Assembly: GCA_944548615.1 (NCBI GenBank)
Contig: OX155951.1
Coordinates: 39,056,995-39,120,994 of the forward strand
DNA length: 64,000 bases
Source: Micropterix aruncella
Taxonomy: Eukaryota > Arthropoda > Insecta > Lepidoptera > Micropterigidae
Direction of reading: 5' to 3'
Below the pieces are notes generated by a model that was not told the origin of the DNA, did not search any database, and saw only the letters and a list, made by a program, of their open reading frames with translations. A program made the position numbers and the translations under genes. Below, one piece after another: positions 15,001 through 26,100 of the stretch. Positions within the stretch are counted from its first letter, which is position 1, and each line of letters starts with the position of its first letter.

Positions 15001-15190
15001 TTAAACTTATTTACAGATAGTTCTCTAATAGTATGAGGAAGTTTGTTATAGAAGCGTATACATTGTCCCAAAAAAGTCCCAAAAAGGTCCTCAATAACTT
15101 TAGTATTGAACTTACTTCAATAGACTTACCTTTAATAACAGCAGGGAATATAATAAAGAGTAACACAATCGAAGAGCGAACGTTTAGCAT
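9001..15190 (-). CDS. Gene A: Na+/K+-ATPase beta subunit-like protein with signal peptide (5 exons)
   Basis: Exons, in transcription order: 15190-15130, 13975-13803, 11134-10880, 9358-9190, 9115-9001. All borders are AG/GT and phases join. Exon 1 starts MLNVRSSIVLLFIIFPAV, a signal peptide; a TGA lies in frame seven codons upstream. Exon 2 gives IILDYYPKPP and DLIWYS. Exon 3 has the paired cysteines (MNCNYENP, GHSC, DLHPC, GAPCIF) plus INGWSPKPYND and PEEMPEDL. Exon 4 has VWISCEGE, ENIGPIDYIP and AIQLKKPT. Exon 5 has GIAISVICKASAKN. All six ectodomain cysteines are present. Beta subunits assist folding and trafficking of the pump alpha subunit from the extracellular side. This copy, about 257 residues, shows no cytoplasmic tail. 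N-glycosylation sites: NET, NGT. CKAWA is CKASA here. By my count exon 5 is one base short of the frame reaching the final LVD motif. Either I miscounted near 9060 or there is a frameshift. Confidence 0.82.
9554..9616. repeat. Inverted repeat (28-bp arms, 7-bp loop)
   Basis: ATCTAGCG.TAGGT.AAATATC at 9554 is mirrored at 9589-9616 with two mismatches. Weaker symmetry extends outward (AAGC.TTGAG). Half of the same sequence recurs at about 52668-52700. Looks like a small palindromic transposon in intron 3 of gene A. Confidence 0.7.
9745..10170 (-). repeat. R-repeat copy 2 (diverged)
   Basis: It starts GTTGTCACCTACAACGGGTG and shares CACTGGGAAGGG, CCCAGCGGGCTGGCCTCGCG and CAGAGTGCACAGTCGATTGG with the other copies. 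In intron 3 of gene A. Confidence 0.65.
10478..10640. repeat. Dispersed repeat, copy 1 (partner at 16556-16772)
   Basis: CAATACAATACAAT, CTCTAGTAGATAGGCA, GATGCGTCACAAAATTAAAT and ATGGCTGTAATATTATAT occur in the same order at both sites. Confidence 0.65.
11265..11442 (+). repeat. Minisatellite-type DNA element, left part (split by a LINE)
   Basis: GGTTCAGTTCCGATTACACT, CACCCAGGATCGGCTTCCGA and CGGTCAACAGCACAGACAC match the element at 23881-24534. It is interrupted after CCATGACAT and resumes at 11940. Confidence 0.65.
11443..11939 (+). pseudogene. 5'-truncated LINE, 3' end with (AAAT)n tail
   Basis: The open frame 11443-11655 ends in the style of LINE reverse transcriptases: NAPVKSMRHTIPIRLP, WRASNNLNKL, SARRILSNNFF then stop. 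A 3' untranslated stretch and seven AAAT units follow, ending at 11939. ACAT at both edges looks like a target duplication. It inserted into the minisatellite element in the intron between exons 2 and 3 of gene A. Confidence 0.7.
11940..12115 (+). repeat. Minisatellite-type DNA element, right part
   Basis: ATGGCTGCTGCACCCAGGAT continues the element interrupted at 11442, followed by a second diverged unit (TAGCTGTTGTACCCAGGGTT). Confidence 0.6.
12213..12430 (-). repeat. R-repeat copy 3 (one end only)
   Basis: It starts GTTGTCAACTACTACGGCGA and ends near CTCGCGCCCTTACT; the distal part is missing. Confidence 0.65.
12440..13281 (+). pseudogene. 5'-truncated, frameshifted LINE 3' end with (AAAT)n tail
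   Basis: TRHRLNIALPRLK, then in a shifted frame SFKLFNCLPLQ and FKIFESFIKTKLASH, are typical C-terminal LINE text. A long AT-rich 3' part and an AAAT tail (about 13257-13281) follow. Confidence 0.6.
14826..15090 (-). pseudogene. LINE C-terminal fragment
   Basis: The minus strand reads CIRFYNKLPHTIRELSVNKF, then KAKLYKKAYYT and VNDKTAWE followed by a stop, the usual C-terminus of an insect LINE ORF2. A short AT-rich 3' end runs to about 14826. It lies in intron 1 of gene A, about 40-50 bp from the exon 1 donor. Confidence 0.75.
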
Positions 15191-15993
15191 TTTATTTTGA
15201 TATACGGTTCAGCTGTTTCTGCATATATTTCTATTGGCTGGTAGGTACGCCTAAATGATATGCTATACGACTAGTAATAAAGGCCACTTGACATATTTTA
15301 AAACCAGTTCGGTTGTTTTTAAATAAATTATACATTTCTGTGCAAATAAATTTATTTATAGTTAAACTTTAATTCCTGGTGAATACAGGTTATCGCAAAG
15401 CGGTTTAAGAGGGCAATTTCAGGGGCAATGGGTTTCTAAGATTGTTTACTTAAAATCGTTTATATGGAAAATACGTATTCTATACTTTTAGAAATGAAAT
15501 TAATTATACTGATGAATGGCTGCTTAATGATCAATAAGATTAGGCTGGCGTTATGTCAAAAAACTATTACCGCAGAAAACTAAAACATTATTGGATTTTG
15601 AATAAAATCACGGATATTTTAAAAATAATGTTTTTTGAGTTAAAATATTACAATGTTTCTATAATTTACAATGTCTACAAATATGACATTGTTACATTTT
15701 CTATCCTGTACATTCTCTTTTTTTTGTTTTTACAGGGTTTTTAATGTGTAGGCAAAAATATGCTCAAAAATTACAATTTTGCCTATTACAATTTTTGTAA
15801 TGAAAAAATCTTTTATCCATTGCTTAAGGCACAAAATGCTCTGCGGACACTTAAATTTTCTGAAGCAAAAAATGGCGTCATCTGAAAAAATATATATCAC
15901 ATGAATACAGTTAAAGGCAAAGATTTATTAATCCTTAGAATTATTTTAATACATTGTGTGTTAATTGCGCATAGTTATACAAATATTTCATTC

Positions 15994-16030
15994 ATCTTCT
16001 TATCTTAGAGATGAACTAAGATAAGAAGAT
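15994..16030. repeat. Perfect 15-bp inverted repeat, 7-bp loop
   Basis: ATCTTCTTATCTTAG is mirrored by CTAAGATAAGAAGAT across AGATGAA. No terminator-like or gene context. Confidence 0.7.
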
Positions 16031-16555
16031 CAGAATCGTATTTTTGGTAACTGCTCAGATTGTTGAGTTTCTGCTATCATCGCCCGGCAGGCTACTAAAT
16101 TACATTTCGTCGATATATTATAAATACGAGAAGCTTGTTAGAGAAAATAATATTGTTTCCGGAAGCATAAAACGTAACAAATCGACGGATTTAGACGGCA
16201 ACAAAGGTGAAATTGGCGCTTTTTTTTGCCAATTCTATACTTATTGGCTAGAGGAATAGATAAATTCAGTGCGTAACGAATTATTTTATCGTAATTCATT
16301 CGAAAACAAAAGTGAGAAGCAAAGTTGCGAAAATCACATTATAAAAGCCTGCCACAAATTTGCCTTTTTTATTTGATATTATTTATCTCATATCTTATAT
16401 ATCAACTAAGATTACACTAGGAGAAACAAGACTTTTTAAATAAAAACAAAGCGACAAATTTATTCATCTCAATCCTATGCAACCCGGGAAACGTCACATA
16501 TCGAACAAGGAAAGTTGTTATTGACATTAATATATTGTTTTGAATCCAATAATTC

Positions 16556-16772
16556 AATGCAATACAATACAATTAACTACTCCAGTAGATAGGCAATATT
16601 ACACTTTGATGCGTCATAAAATTAAATGCTGAAGAAATAATAATTTTAACATAACTATAATTATAGTTGTAGTACTAATTATAATAGTTGTAATACAAAA
16701 TGTAATACTGTAAAACTATCATGATAGTTATGGCTGTAATATTATATTTAATATTACCTACATACAAATAGA
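16556..16772. repeat. Dispersed repeat, copy 2 (partner at 10478-10640)
   Basis: Same order of blocks as the 10.5-kb copy, with an extra AT-rich stretch of about 50 bp in the middle. Confidence 0.65.
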
Positions 16773-17164
16773 TGTAAATTAAATTATATGAGAATTAGAA
16801 TGTCTGCTATCATAATACCATTATGTCTAAAGATTTACAAATTTTACTAATCATCAACATGGAAAATAAACTCAAAATGTTTCAAACTCTCTTATATCAT
16901 AAATTGGGTTATTTTAGGTCCTCTGCATGGCTTTTCATTTGCTCTGAAATCATATTATAGTAACACAAATTTTGGTTAATGACACTGTATCGCACTTTGT
17001 TGTCGCTGTCGGTTTATGCAGAGATTGGATTGCAACATCTCATTAGTAAAAATATTAAGGAAGACCTTTAGACTATTGCATTTGACGAGGAAACAGTATA
17101 ATAGATGGAAAATGTCATATTTTTAAAACATTAAAACTATAAGTAGATTACTAAATCATGCTTG

Positions 17165-18550
17165 GAAATTTATTTATTTATTTTATTTATTTATTTAAGA
17201 ATTAATTACTATGAAACATTGATTAGCTTATAAAAATAACAGGAACCGAATGGCAAACCCTTAACCTTTTGCTTATTTGTTTCTGTCACCCAACTGGGAC
17301 TAGCCCGTTCTAGGGTGGACAGGACTCCAATATTACAATCAAGATTGCTTGATTGCTTGGTTGCTTACAAATATACAAGTTTTAGTAAAAAGCTAATGAC
17401 ACTAAATTGCCCTAAAATGTGGTCTTCAGAATAAAATAAAAAAATAATAATAATAAAAAAATATTAAAAGATAATATAATAAATAAAATGCAATTCCATT
17501 ATTTAATCTGCTATAAATATCATATAAAATTCGATTAAATAAAATAAATAAAGTTATATGTGAGAAAAGGAAGAAACGGTCATTAATATTTATTAATATA
17601 AAATTACCTAGTCTGAAAAGTATACTTCATTGTCAAAGTCAAATAATTTTTGGTAGTTAGTTCAATGTTAAAATATACTTAACATATATGTTTAAAAATA
17701 TGTTAATAATTTGTGCACCTAAGTTTTATTATACTATTATTTCTAACATTTGATGTATGGTTAGTCTGTCATGATTCGATAACCATTTCTTTAGTTTATT
17801 TTTGAATTCCCTGAATGTCAAGTTCATTTTTATTTCCATATTGATCAGATTGTAAAATCTCGGCGCAATGAAAGAGTAATGTCTTTGTCCAAATGATGTT
17901 TTCCTTCTGGGTATTATTGAGCTATTTTCTAAAACTTGTCTCGTTGGTCGCCGGTTCTGAATTATTCCTAAATTTGAGTTACTGTCCAAAAATAGCCTTA
18001 AGAGGGAAGTTTTTAGAAAAAGTTGCCTACAGTCAAGAACTTTAGCTTCCTTATAAAGTTCATTAGTGGGATGGCGATATGGTCTACGTAGAATAATTTT
18101 TAATATAAATTTCTGCGCAACTTGCAATGGCTCTAGCAGGGTTTTACCACATCCACCCCATCCAATTATGCCGTAAGTAATAAGCGATTCACATAAAGCA
18201 TAATAAACAGTTTTTAGTGCTTTGGAATCCAGAATATTCCTCAGTTCTTTGAAAACATATCCAAGGATTCGCACCTTCGTAGCCACGTTATGTATATGAG
18301 AATCCCAACGGAGAAAGCAATCTAGAGTGATGCCTAGATATTTCCAAGATATTTCTCTTTGTATAGGCTGACAGTTACAAGACTCTACGCTATCGCACTC
18401 GTGTATTACAATAGTTTTATTAGTAGTGGGTTGACCTCTGGTTGTTATACTAAATGGCATGTATTTGGTTTTGCCAACATTAAGCGTCAACATAAAGTTT
18501 CCTAGCCAATTTTTAACAATTTCAAATAACCAACATTCACCCAAAAAAGT
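17165..18550 (-). pseudogene. 5'-truncated LINE: C-terminal third of reverse transcriptase plus 3' UTR
   Basis: The minus-strand frame 18544-17729 is 271 codons without a stop. It covers LTLNVGKTKYMPFS, WKYLGITLD, ALCESLITYGIIGWGGCGKT and TSFGQRHYSFIAPRFYNLIN. That is the region downstream of the YADD motif in a Jockey/CR1-like LINE. The 3' UTR has CCCAACTGGGACTAGCCCGT (as on the plus strand) and ends in TTTA units at about 17165-17195, that is (TAAA)n on the coding strand. The copy at 47345-49450 belongs to the same family. Confidence 0.85.
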
Positions 18551-20170
18551 GCTTTTTAAAATGCGAATTGGTTTCGAATCATATACTTATATTTCAAAAC
18601 CTTTTCTATAGAAAAGGTTAGACAACAACGCTATTATATCATTTAAAAAAATATGTATTGATAAAAAAAAAGTGTTACACCAAGTAGGGTAAAAAATCGA
18701 ATGTCTAATTTGAACTTATTGCATTTTTGTATAATAATATGCATTTTTTCATTGCTATTATTACTTTTTATAACTACAATTATTAGTCTCTTGTAGTAAA
18801 ATTTTTAATTTTGAGTTTTTATTTTTGCGAAATTTACTTTTTTAAGGCGATTATTACGAATCTACTCCTGAATATTAATTAACTTTTTACTTTTTAACTT
18901 TTTAATTAAACTTTATACTATTTTTATTTACATATAAATTAAATTGCGTTACATTTTTTAAAGGTTTTCTTTATACATAAAGGAAAAGATGGATTTACTT
19001 GGTCAGGATTATGTACAGGATTCGAAGGAAAGAAAGTGTTAGGGCGATGAATAGAAAGTGCTATGATGGTTGCTGAGTCTGAGCGCTTTGCTTGCTGTCC
19101 TTCTTCCGTACGCAGGATATAATATATCATGAAATAATATAGTAGCATACCATAATATAATATAGCATAATATAGTGTACATAAAATAACCGAACATTTA
19201 TGATAAAGAAATGAAAAGCATATTTAAAAAATATATATAATACATTGTACATGTCGTATTGTATATGTCCACTATAATATTATTAAATATTATATAAAAC
19301 GAGCATTAATTTCAATTACAATATAGTCAATTTATTCGAATTCTTAGCATTTGCGAGTACATTACTTATTAGTTTCAGAAAGAAATTTTTCGCGTCTCTT
19401 GTACTGGTTGTCAGTTACTAGTGCCGGATTTAGACTTGATAAGGCCCTAGAATATTCGAGCTATTGCTACAGTATATTTAAGTATATATGACAATTGCTC
19501 ACTTGGACATTTTTTTTGGGGGCCCCCAAGAAAGTGGAGGCCCTAAGCTATAGCTTGTGTAGCTTATACATAAATCCTGCACTGTTGGTTATGCTTAATG
19601 TCTGTCCTGTGTGTGAGTGAAATATACCATATTATATAGTTAGGATTAGGATCCGAGATACACGTAGTGTTGTTGTCCGTATACAGTCCTCATTTTTTGG
19701 TGCATCTGTTGATCTTTGTGTCTAGTGTTTTATTTCTGCTCTGATTTGAATTTTACGTATTATAATTTATAATTATAATTATAATTTATAGTTTAAAAAT
19801 AACATCCCCAGTTTTGGGAAAACAGTTCTTGCGGAGGAAACATGACAAAGTGGTTAAATATACAGATTAAAAGAGAAATTCAAAACTATATAATACTAAA
19901 ATATAGAAGGTTTTGTAAAGAGCATTCATTCAGCTCAATGAATATAAAATCTTTGGAAGGTGTATATCATATTTTTTTTATTATTTTTATTCTATACATT
20001 ATTAGGAAGCCTTGAGCTATTTCAGGCCAGATTGTAGAATTAAGCAAGGCCTATTTTCTGTATAAATAGGGTTTTTCGTAAAAAATGGTAGAAATTGTGC
20101 CCAGAAATAGTCCTATTAACTATATACGCAGCATTACTAAAATTATCTTCCTCAATAGAGACTATTTTCT
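18551..20170. other. AT-rich spacer downstream of gene B
   Basis: No gene recognised. TTTATT at about 19976-19985 could be the gene B polyadenylation signal (AATAAA on the minus strand), about 190 bp past the stop codon. Confidence 0.35.
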
Positions 20171-23100
20171 TTAATTAGTATCGTTTTTTATGCGAACATA
20201 TACAATAGTATTGTACGGGTCGCGATATCTACCCGGCTCCGTGCTTATCGATACATAGTTATTATAATTGAATGTATCGACCATTAAATTCAAAGAAACC
20301 GCGCCGATTTGATAACGATGATCAGGAGAACAGTTCATCGCCCAAGCCTTGCATATTATGTTCATAAAACGTGATTCTGAAACAAGAATTCGATCATATT
20401 ATTATAGTATTAGGATATAGGGTTAGATTAATCAATGCCTTAGTACGTATTGACAACTCTTCTGCGCCGATGGAATGCAGGTGGTGCTGATAGCATTGCC
20501 CAGCAAAACTAATTGCAAATTATTTGGCCATCTATAATGTCATTGATAAAAACTGTTTTTTTATACAGGACTGATCGATTATGAATAACCAATATTTAAC
20601 CAATAATAATAATATTAAAATAAAAAAAAATATTAACTATTAAATAATTGCCATCTGTCGCATTTTTACATAGGCTGATTAAATCACAGAAATAATACAT
20701 CAACAGAATAAATTAAAGCGCCTAATTATGGAGCATTGAAACCTATAAGTATATCAAATTAAAATTTACATCTTTATGTAAATAATGGTTTGATTTTGTA
20801 ATATTATTTTCTTTTGAGAGAGGCGTGTTTAGAAAGCTATCTAGTGTGCCACTGAACGTAAGAGAAGATTAATCCTGTATAATAATTAAAAAAAAATAAT
20901 AATCTTAAATTTTTCTCTGACACAACCGTGGCACTCTGTTAGGTTGTGCGTGCCATCTACATGAGTGCCATCTACAAGTTGCGTTTCGTAGTAAAATCCT
21001 ATTGCCGAAACGTAATGTGACATTGAACAATATAATCACCTATATAATCAATAGTATTATTGACATATATAGGAACTTTTATTTTTTTGTTGTTTTGCAA
21101 ATGTTCCATTTTTTTAAGATCATCCTCGTGGTGGGGAAAAACACCTAACTGACATTTTAAACACCAATCGCTGCGAACGTAGCTATCGATTCTCTGCACG
21201 GACCATACCGCGGTAAAAGGGTACATTGTTATCGCCGCAGTGGTAAAAACAATGAACTACGATGAAAAATATAAAATTCTCATTATCTCAAAACAAATTT
21301 TCATCAGTTAGGTGTTTCTCCTCTAATGGCGACGATTACCTACACGCCAATTTATGACAAAATTAAACATTAACTTACTGGTCGGATTTTTAAATTGAAC
21401 CGCTATAAGTGGGCCACGGAAAGTACTCGGATTTTTTATGGGAAAGATATTTCCCCTGAACATTCTATTCGGGTAGTATTCGATAGGACCCGGTATCTTT
21501 TCCAATCCTTTATCATCACTGAAACCTTCACAAGATATCCACAAATTATCGTGCTGTAAAAAAATACATAAACAACTGAAGTCATGTACTCTACTGCAAG
21601 CTTACCATATTTTGCAAACCTCACTTACTCGTTTATCGAGACTCCTTTGTGTGTCGATGTACTCTTTGAGGTCTTTTGGCATATCCTGTGGTAACTTATA
21701 TGCTTCCTTTTCAAATTCTTCTGGTATGAATCCTGACATCTGAAATTATTTATTTATTTATTTCAAATATTATTCAGGAGCTTTACAGGGAAATTCAATT
21801 AGCCCTTGAATATTAAATCTAGTGCTTACACATCCATATTAACTGGCTTACGTAAGTAAATAAATATCGACTTTTAAAAAAATAATAAACTAAATAAAAC
21901 CTATCTATTTATTATAAAATTGAGATAGCTGGGAGTTGCATTTTTAGCTGCCAAATTGATATACAAAAGATGATCGATTAATAATTTAGGGCACATCCAA
22001 TATATTATATTATTAACTTAGAGTGTGAAACAAAACCTTTTACCTACGCTCTTAACCATTTTCAGTTAATGAAAAAATAATAAAAACAAAACATATTATA
22101 TACAAAAAACACGAAATTAAAAATTGAAACTGAAAATAGATAAGGAATATGTAATAAAACTACAAACGCTGCAAATTAACGATTTCCGCAGGATACTTCT
22201 TAAGTCTTTTACCCCTTTGAGGGCTATTTTTGGTACATAAAACTGTTAAAGGACGATGTAAATAACATGTATGTCAAGTTTTGTTAAAATCGGTTCATTA
22301 GATTTTGTATAAATTGATGGGACATAAGTGTCCCTGTGGTCCATAAAGATGAAAAACTACAACTTTTCCGAAATTTGAACATTGTATTATTTAACTCAGA
22401 AATCATACGTACTGCAACATGTACTAAAAGAAAGAAAAAACATTTAAAAAGTCGCCGAATATATTATTTTTTAAATTTAAAATCACCAGATTTCCTTGGT
22501 CATTTGCGATATTAAAAAAAGGTAATATTTAAAACAATAATATATATTTTTTTATTTATATTAGGGTTCTGATGTGTTAATAACCCGGAAAAAATACAAT
22601 TTTTAAATTATTCGTATTATAATTTATAAAATGATTTTTGAATTTATGAGACACATATGTCCAATGGTCCTTAAAGGGTTAACCTGGTTTTCTGGAAACA
22701 TTTGTTATTGATACAGGACACGATTATTTAATTGAAAATAAAATAATCAAAATTAAATAACATCAAAAAATCTAAATAATCGGTATCAAATTATCACGAT
22801 AAAAAATTATGAACAAATGAAAAATAACAATAGTTTTCAAATTAAAAAAGTCTAAGAATCTTTAACTTCTTAACATTTTTCTATAATAACATATTCTTGT
22901 AGTGGTTGGTAAATATACCAATTTATAATATCTAGTTCATAATGCCATTCAATACAACCGCAGAATAATAAGTGAAACTGCACTGGAAGTTGAAGTAAAG
23001 TAGAGAGTGACCTAAATCCAAAAGAACGGTGTGGTTCTCGAAAGCACATTTGCGGACACGGTTCTTTATGAGGGTCAGATTAATGTTGGTCGGTGAATTC

Positions 23101-26100
23101 CATGGCAGCTCGGTTTGTATTTATTTATATAATGGAAAGGCGAATTGTGAAGTATATATATATATATATATATATATCTGGATGCAATGTGCTACAATAC
23201 GGCAAGATTGTAACAATGTTGTCATTTTTAACACGCTTTTATTAGGTCGACCTGTATGTAACTAACTATGTAATGGAATTTAAGGTAACTAATTTAACCA
23301 TCTTCCAAGGATCGTAGCGTCATGAAAATTGGCAGCTGTATATAGTTCTGACGACAATACAATAATATGGTAATGTTGAACTGATCTGATGATGGAGTCG
23401 GAAGATATGAACCGGAACTTCAGGATCGAACATTCTATCATAGCTGTGTTTGGACTTGTTAGAAAAGTCTTGGAATGAACTTGACCACGATTAGGTTTCA
23501 AGGTCTGATGCTGAAGCCGGAAGATAGGCACTGGCATTCCATGATGAAATATCGTATCATAGCCATGTTGGACTTGTTAGAAAGGTCTTGTAATGAACTT
23601 TGACCAAGATTAAGTTTCAAGGTCTGATAATGAAGCCGGAAAACAGGAACTGGCATTCCATGATGGAATATCGTTTCATAGTCGTGTTTGCACTTGTGAG
23701 AAAGGTCACGTAATGGACTTTGTACACGATCAGGCGTCAAGGTTATAACAAACCTATTTTATATTGACTTGTAAATATTTAGTGTAAATAGTGTAAATAG
23801 TGTAAATATTGACATAGGTGCCCGTATAAAGCGTGTTTTTAGTGTTTCTTTAAACTATTAATTTATTATCTATTTTATATCCGACTTCAAAAAAAGGAGG
23901 TTATCAAATCGGTTGTAACTATTTTTTCTTCTAATGTTTGTTTCCTCAGAACTCCGTAATTTATGAACCGATTTGGAAAATTCTTTTTTTATTTGAAAAG
24001 ATATACTTCCAGATTGGTCTCATTTTTATCAAAATACTATTTTTATGATAGGATCCATGAGGAATTAAGGGAACTCCTCAAATATTCTCATATGAAGTTG
24101 AAAATTTGCATGTTGGTACAGTTCCGATGACATTGCATTTGTAGTAAGTATGACCTGATTCAATATCCAGGGTTGGCTCCCGACGAGCGGTCTCCTCAAC
24201 GGTCGACAGCACAGATACGAAATTTTGTATACGCGTTCAGTTATGATAGTCGTTCTAAATTTCACCATGACATGGCTGCTGCATCTAGGGTTGGTTCCCG
24301 ACGAGGGGACTCCTCAAAGGTCAATATCACCAATTTTGTATGTGCTTTCAATTACGACAGCCCGTTCTAAGTATCACAAAGACAGGACTGCGGCACCCAG
24401 GGTTGGCTTCTAACGAGGGAACTCCTCAACGGTCAACAGCACAGATACGAATTTTGTTATACGCATTTAATTATGATAGCCGTTTTAAGTTTCACCATGA
24501 CATGGCTGTCACAGTTATAAAAAAACGAAGTCGGTTTTTTTTGTTAAAATTTTGTATTATTTAAATGAATAAAAGGAACTAGATATGTAATTTTACGTTT
24601 AATATTTAATTTATATAATATTTATTTATAATAGACTAATCGTTTAATATAATTGTATAATACGTTTAATATAATCGTATAATACGTTTTAAAAAAATGT
24701 GTAATTACTGCGTAATTACATAAATAAAAATGGATATGAAAAATTATACTGTTAATTAATAAGGTAAAATATGCGCGGTAACTCCGCGAAATTATAATAT
24801 ATCATAAATATGCGATAAAGTCGAATGACATCCCTACAAAATTATTCTATAACATTCGATAGAATACCGGATATCGCTGAAATAATAGATTCGGTAGATT
24901 TTACTTTCCCTACAGAGGGAAAGTATTGTGAAAGCGCTAAAAAAATGTCCGAGATGAAGACGGATATATACATGTTTACCCTTCCCGAGACGATTAAGAC
25001 CGTTTCCAGACCGAAGTCTGTCTATGAGTCTGTGTGTGTGTGGTGTCTGTGTATTCCTTCACGATAGCCAACAAAACGCTTCATCCGTTTGAGCTGAAAT
25101 TTGGCATGCAGGCATCATTTGGTCATGGCAAGAGTTAAAAGATTGTGGTTTAAATCGGTTCACCAGAGGCCGCGCTAGTTATAATACTTCAATCTTGAAA
25201 TACTGCAGTTGAAGACTTGAAAGAGAGTCGGTACACAAATGCCTTGTTGGGCCGAAATCACTTTGTGAAGTTTCGGTTGGAATATCTCTTATACAAGCGA
25301 CGCAAATAACTAGTTCGCCATATTTAAGGAAATACTACACCATTTTTGGTGAATACCATTTAATACCACGGAAAGGGGGGGAGGGGGGGAGTAGGTGCGG
25401 TCTTTGGCCGCTGGGCTGGGGCGACAGACACCGTCTTACTTGTAATTATTATAATATCTTTTATATACTTAATTACTTTGTAAAGCTGTCAATTTCTTTC
25501 TAACAATAAAAAAGTTATATAAAGTACCTTTATATTAGTGGCATCCAGCTTGATAAATATACAGGGTGTTCCATCACCGTAGCCGAAAAAATTCTCCTCT
25601 GTGCACGGATAGAAATCCTTTAACGATTGTTTCTCTAGATATTCTTTTCCAATGCTCGTTTGGATACATTCCAATGGGGTAACATTCCGTTTCATGTGGT
25701 CTATAACAGGAATGATATTTTTCTTTGAGGTATTTTTTCTAGTTTAGTTCAGTAGAAATGAAAAAAATCTCCTCTGTGCACTTATATAAATCGTTTCAAG
25801 ATTGTTTCTCTTAATATTCTGTTTCAAACCACGTTTGTACACACTCCAATGAGGGAGCATTCCGTTTCATGTGGTCTATAACAGGAATGATATTTTTCTA
25901 CGAGGTATTTCCTCTAGTTTAGTTAGGTAGAAATGTACCGTATCTGTGTATCTATAAAAATGCCACCATCTCATTATCTTTGCGATTATTAGCCAAAATA
26001 TGAGCGCTGTATGTAGGGGTAAGTGGAGCACTTTCGAATGATTTTCAAGGTGCCTAATTTTGTTATCTGTGATATTATATTAATATATATTTTGCAATTT

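Larger units (their letters stand above)
15191..17164. other. Spacer between genes A and B; dispersed repeats only
   Basis: It holds a 15-bp hairpin at 15994-16030 and the partner of the 10.5-kb repeat at 16556-16772. The open frame at 16044-16259 (plus strand) has no recognisable domain, and I do not call it a gene. Upstream of gene A's ATG I see no convincing TATA box. Confidence 0.4.

Noticed and set aside
16044..16259. 71-codon frame as a small gene
   Set aside because: No domain, no splice or promoter context, AT-rich spacer.
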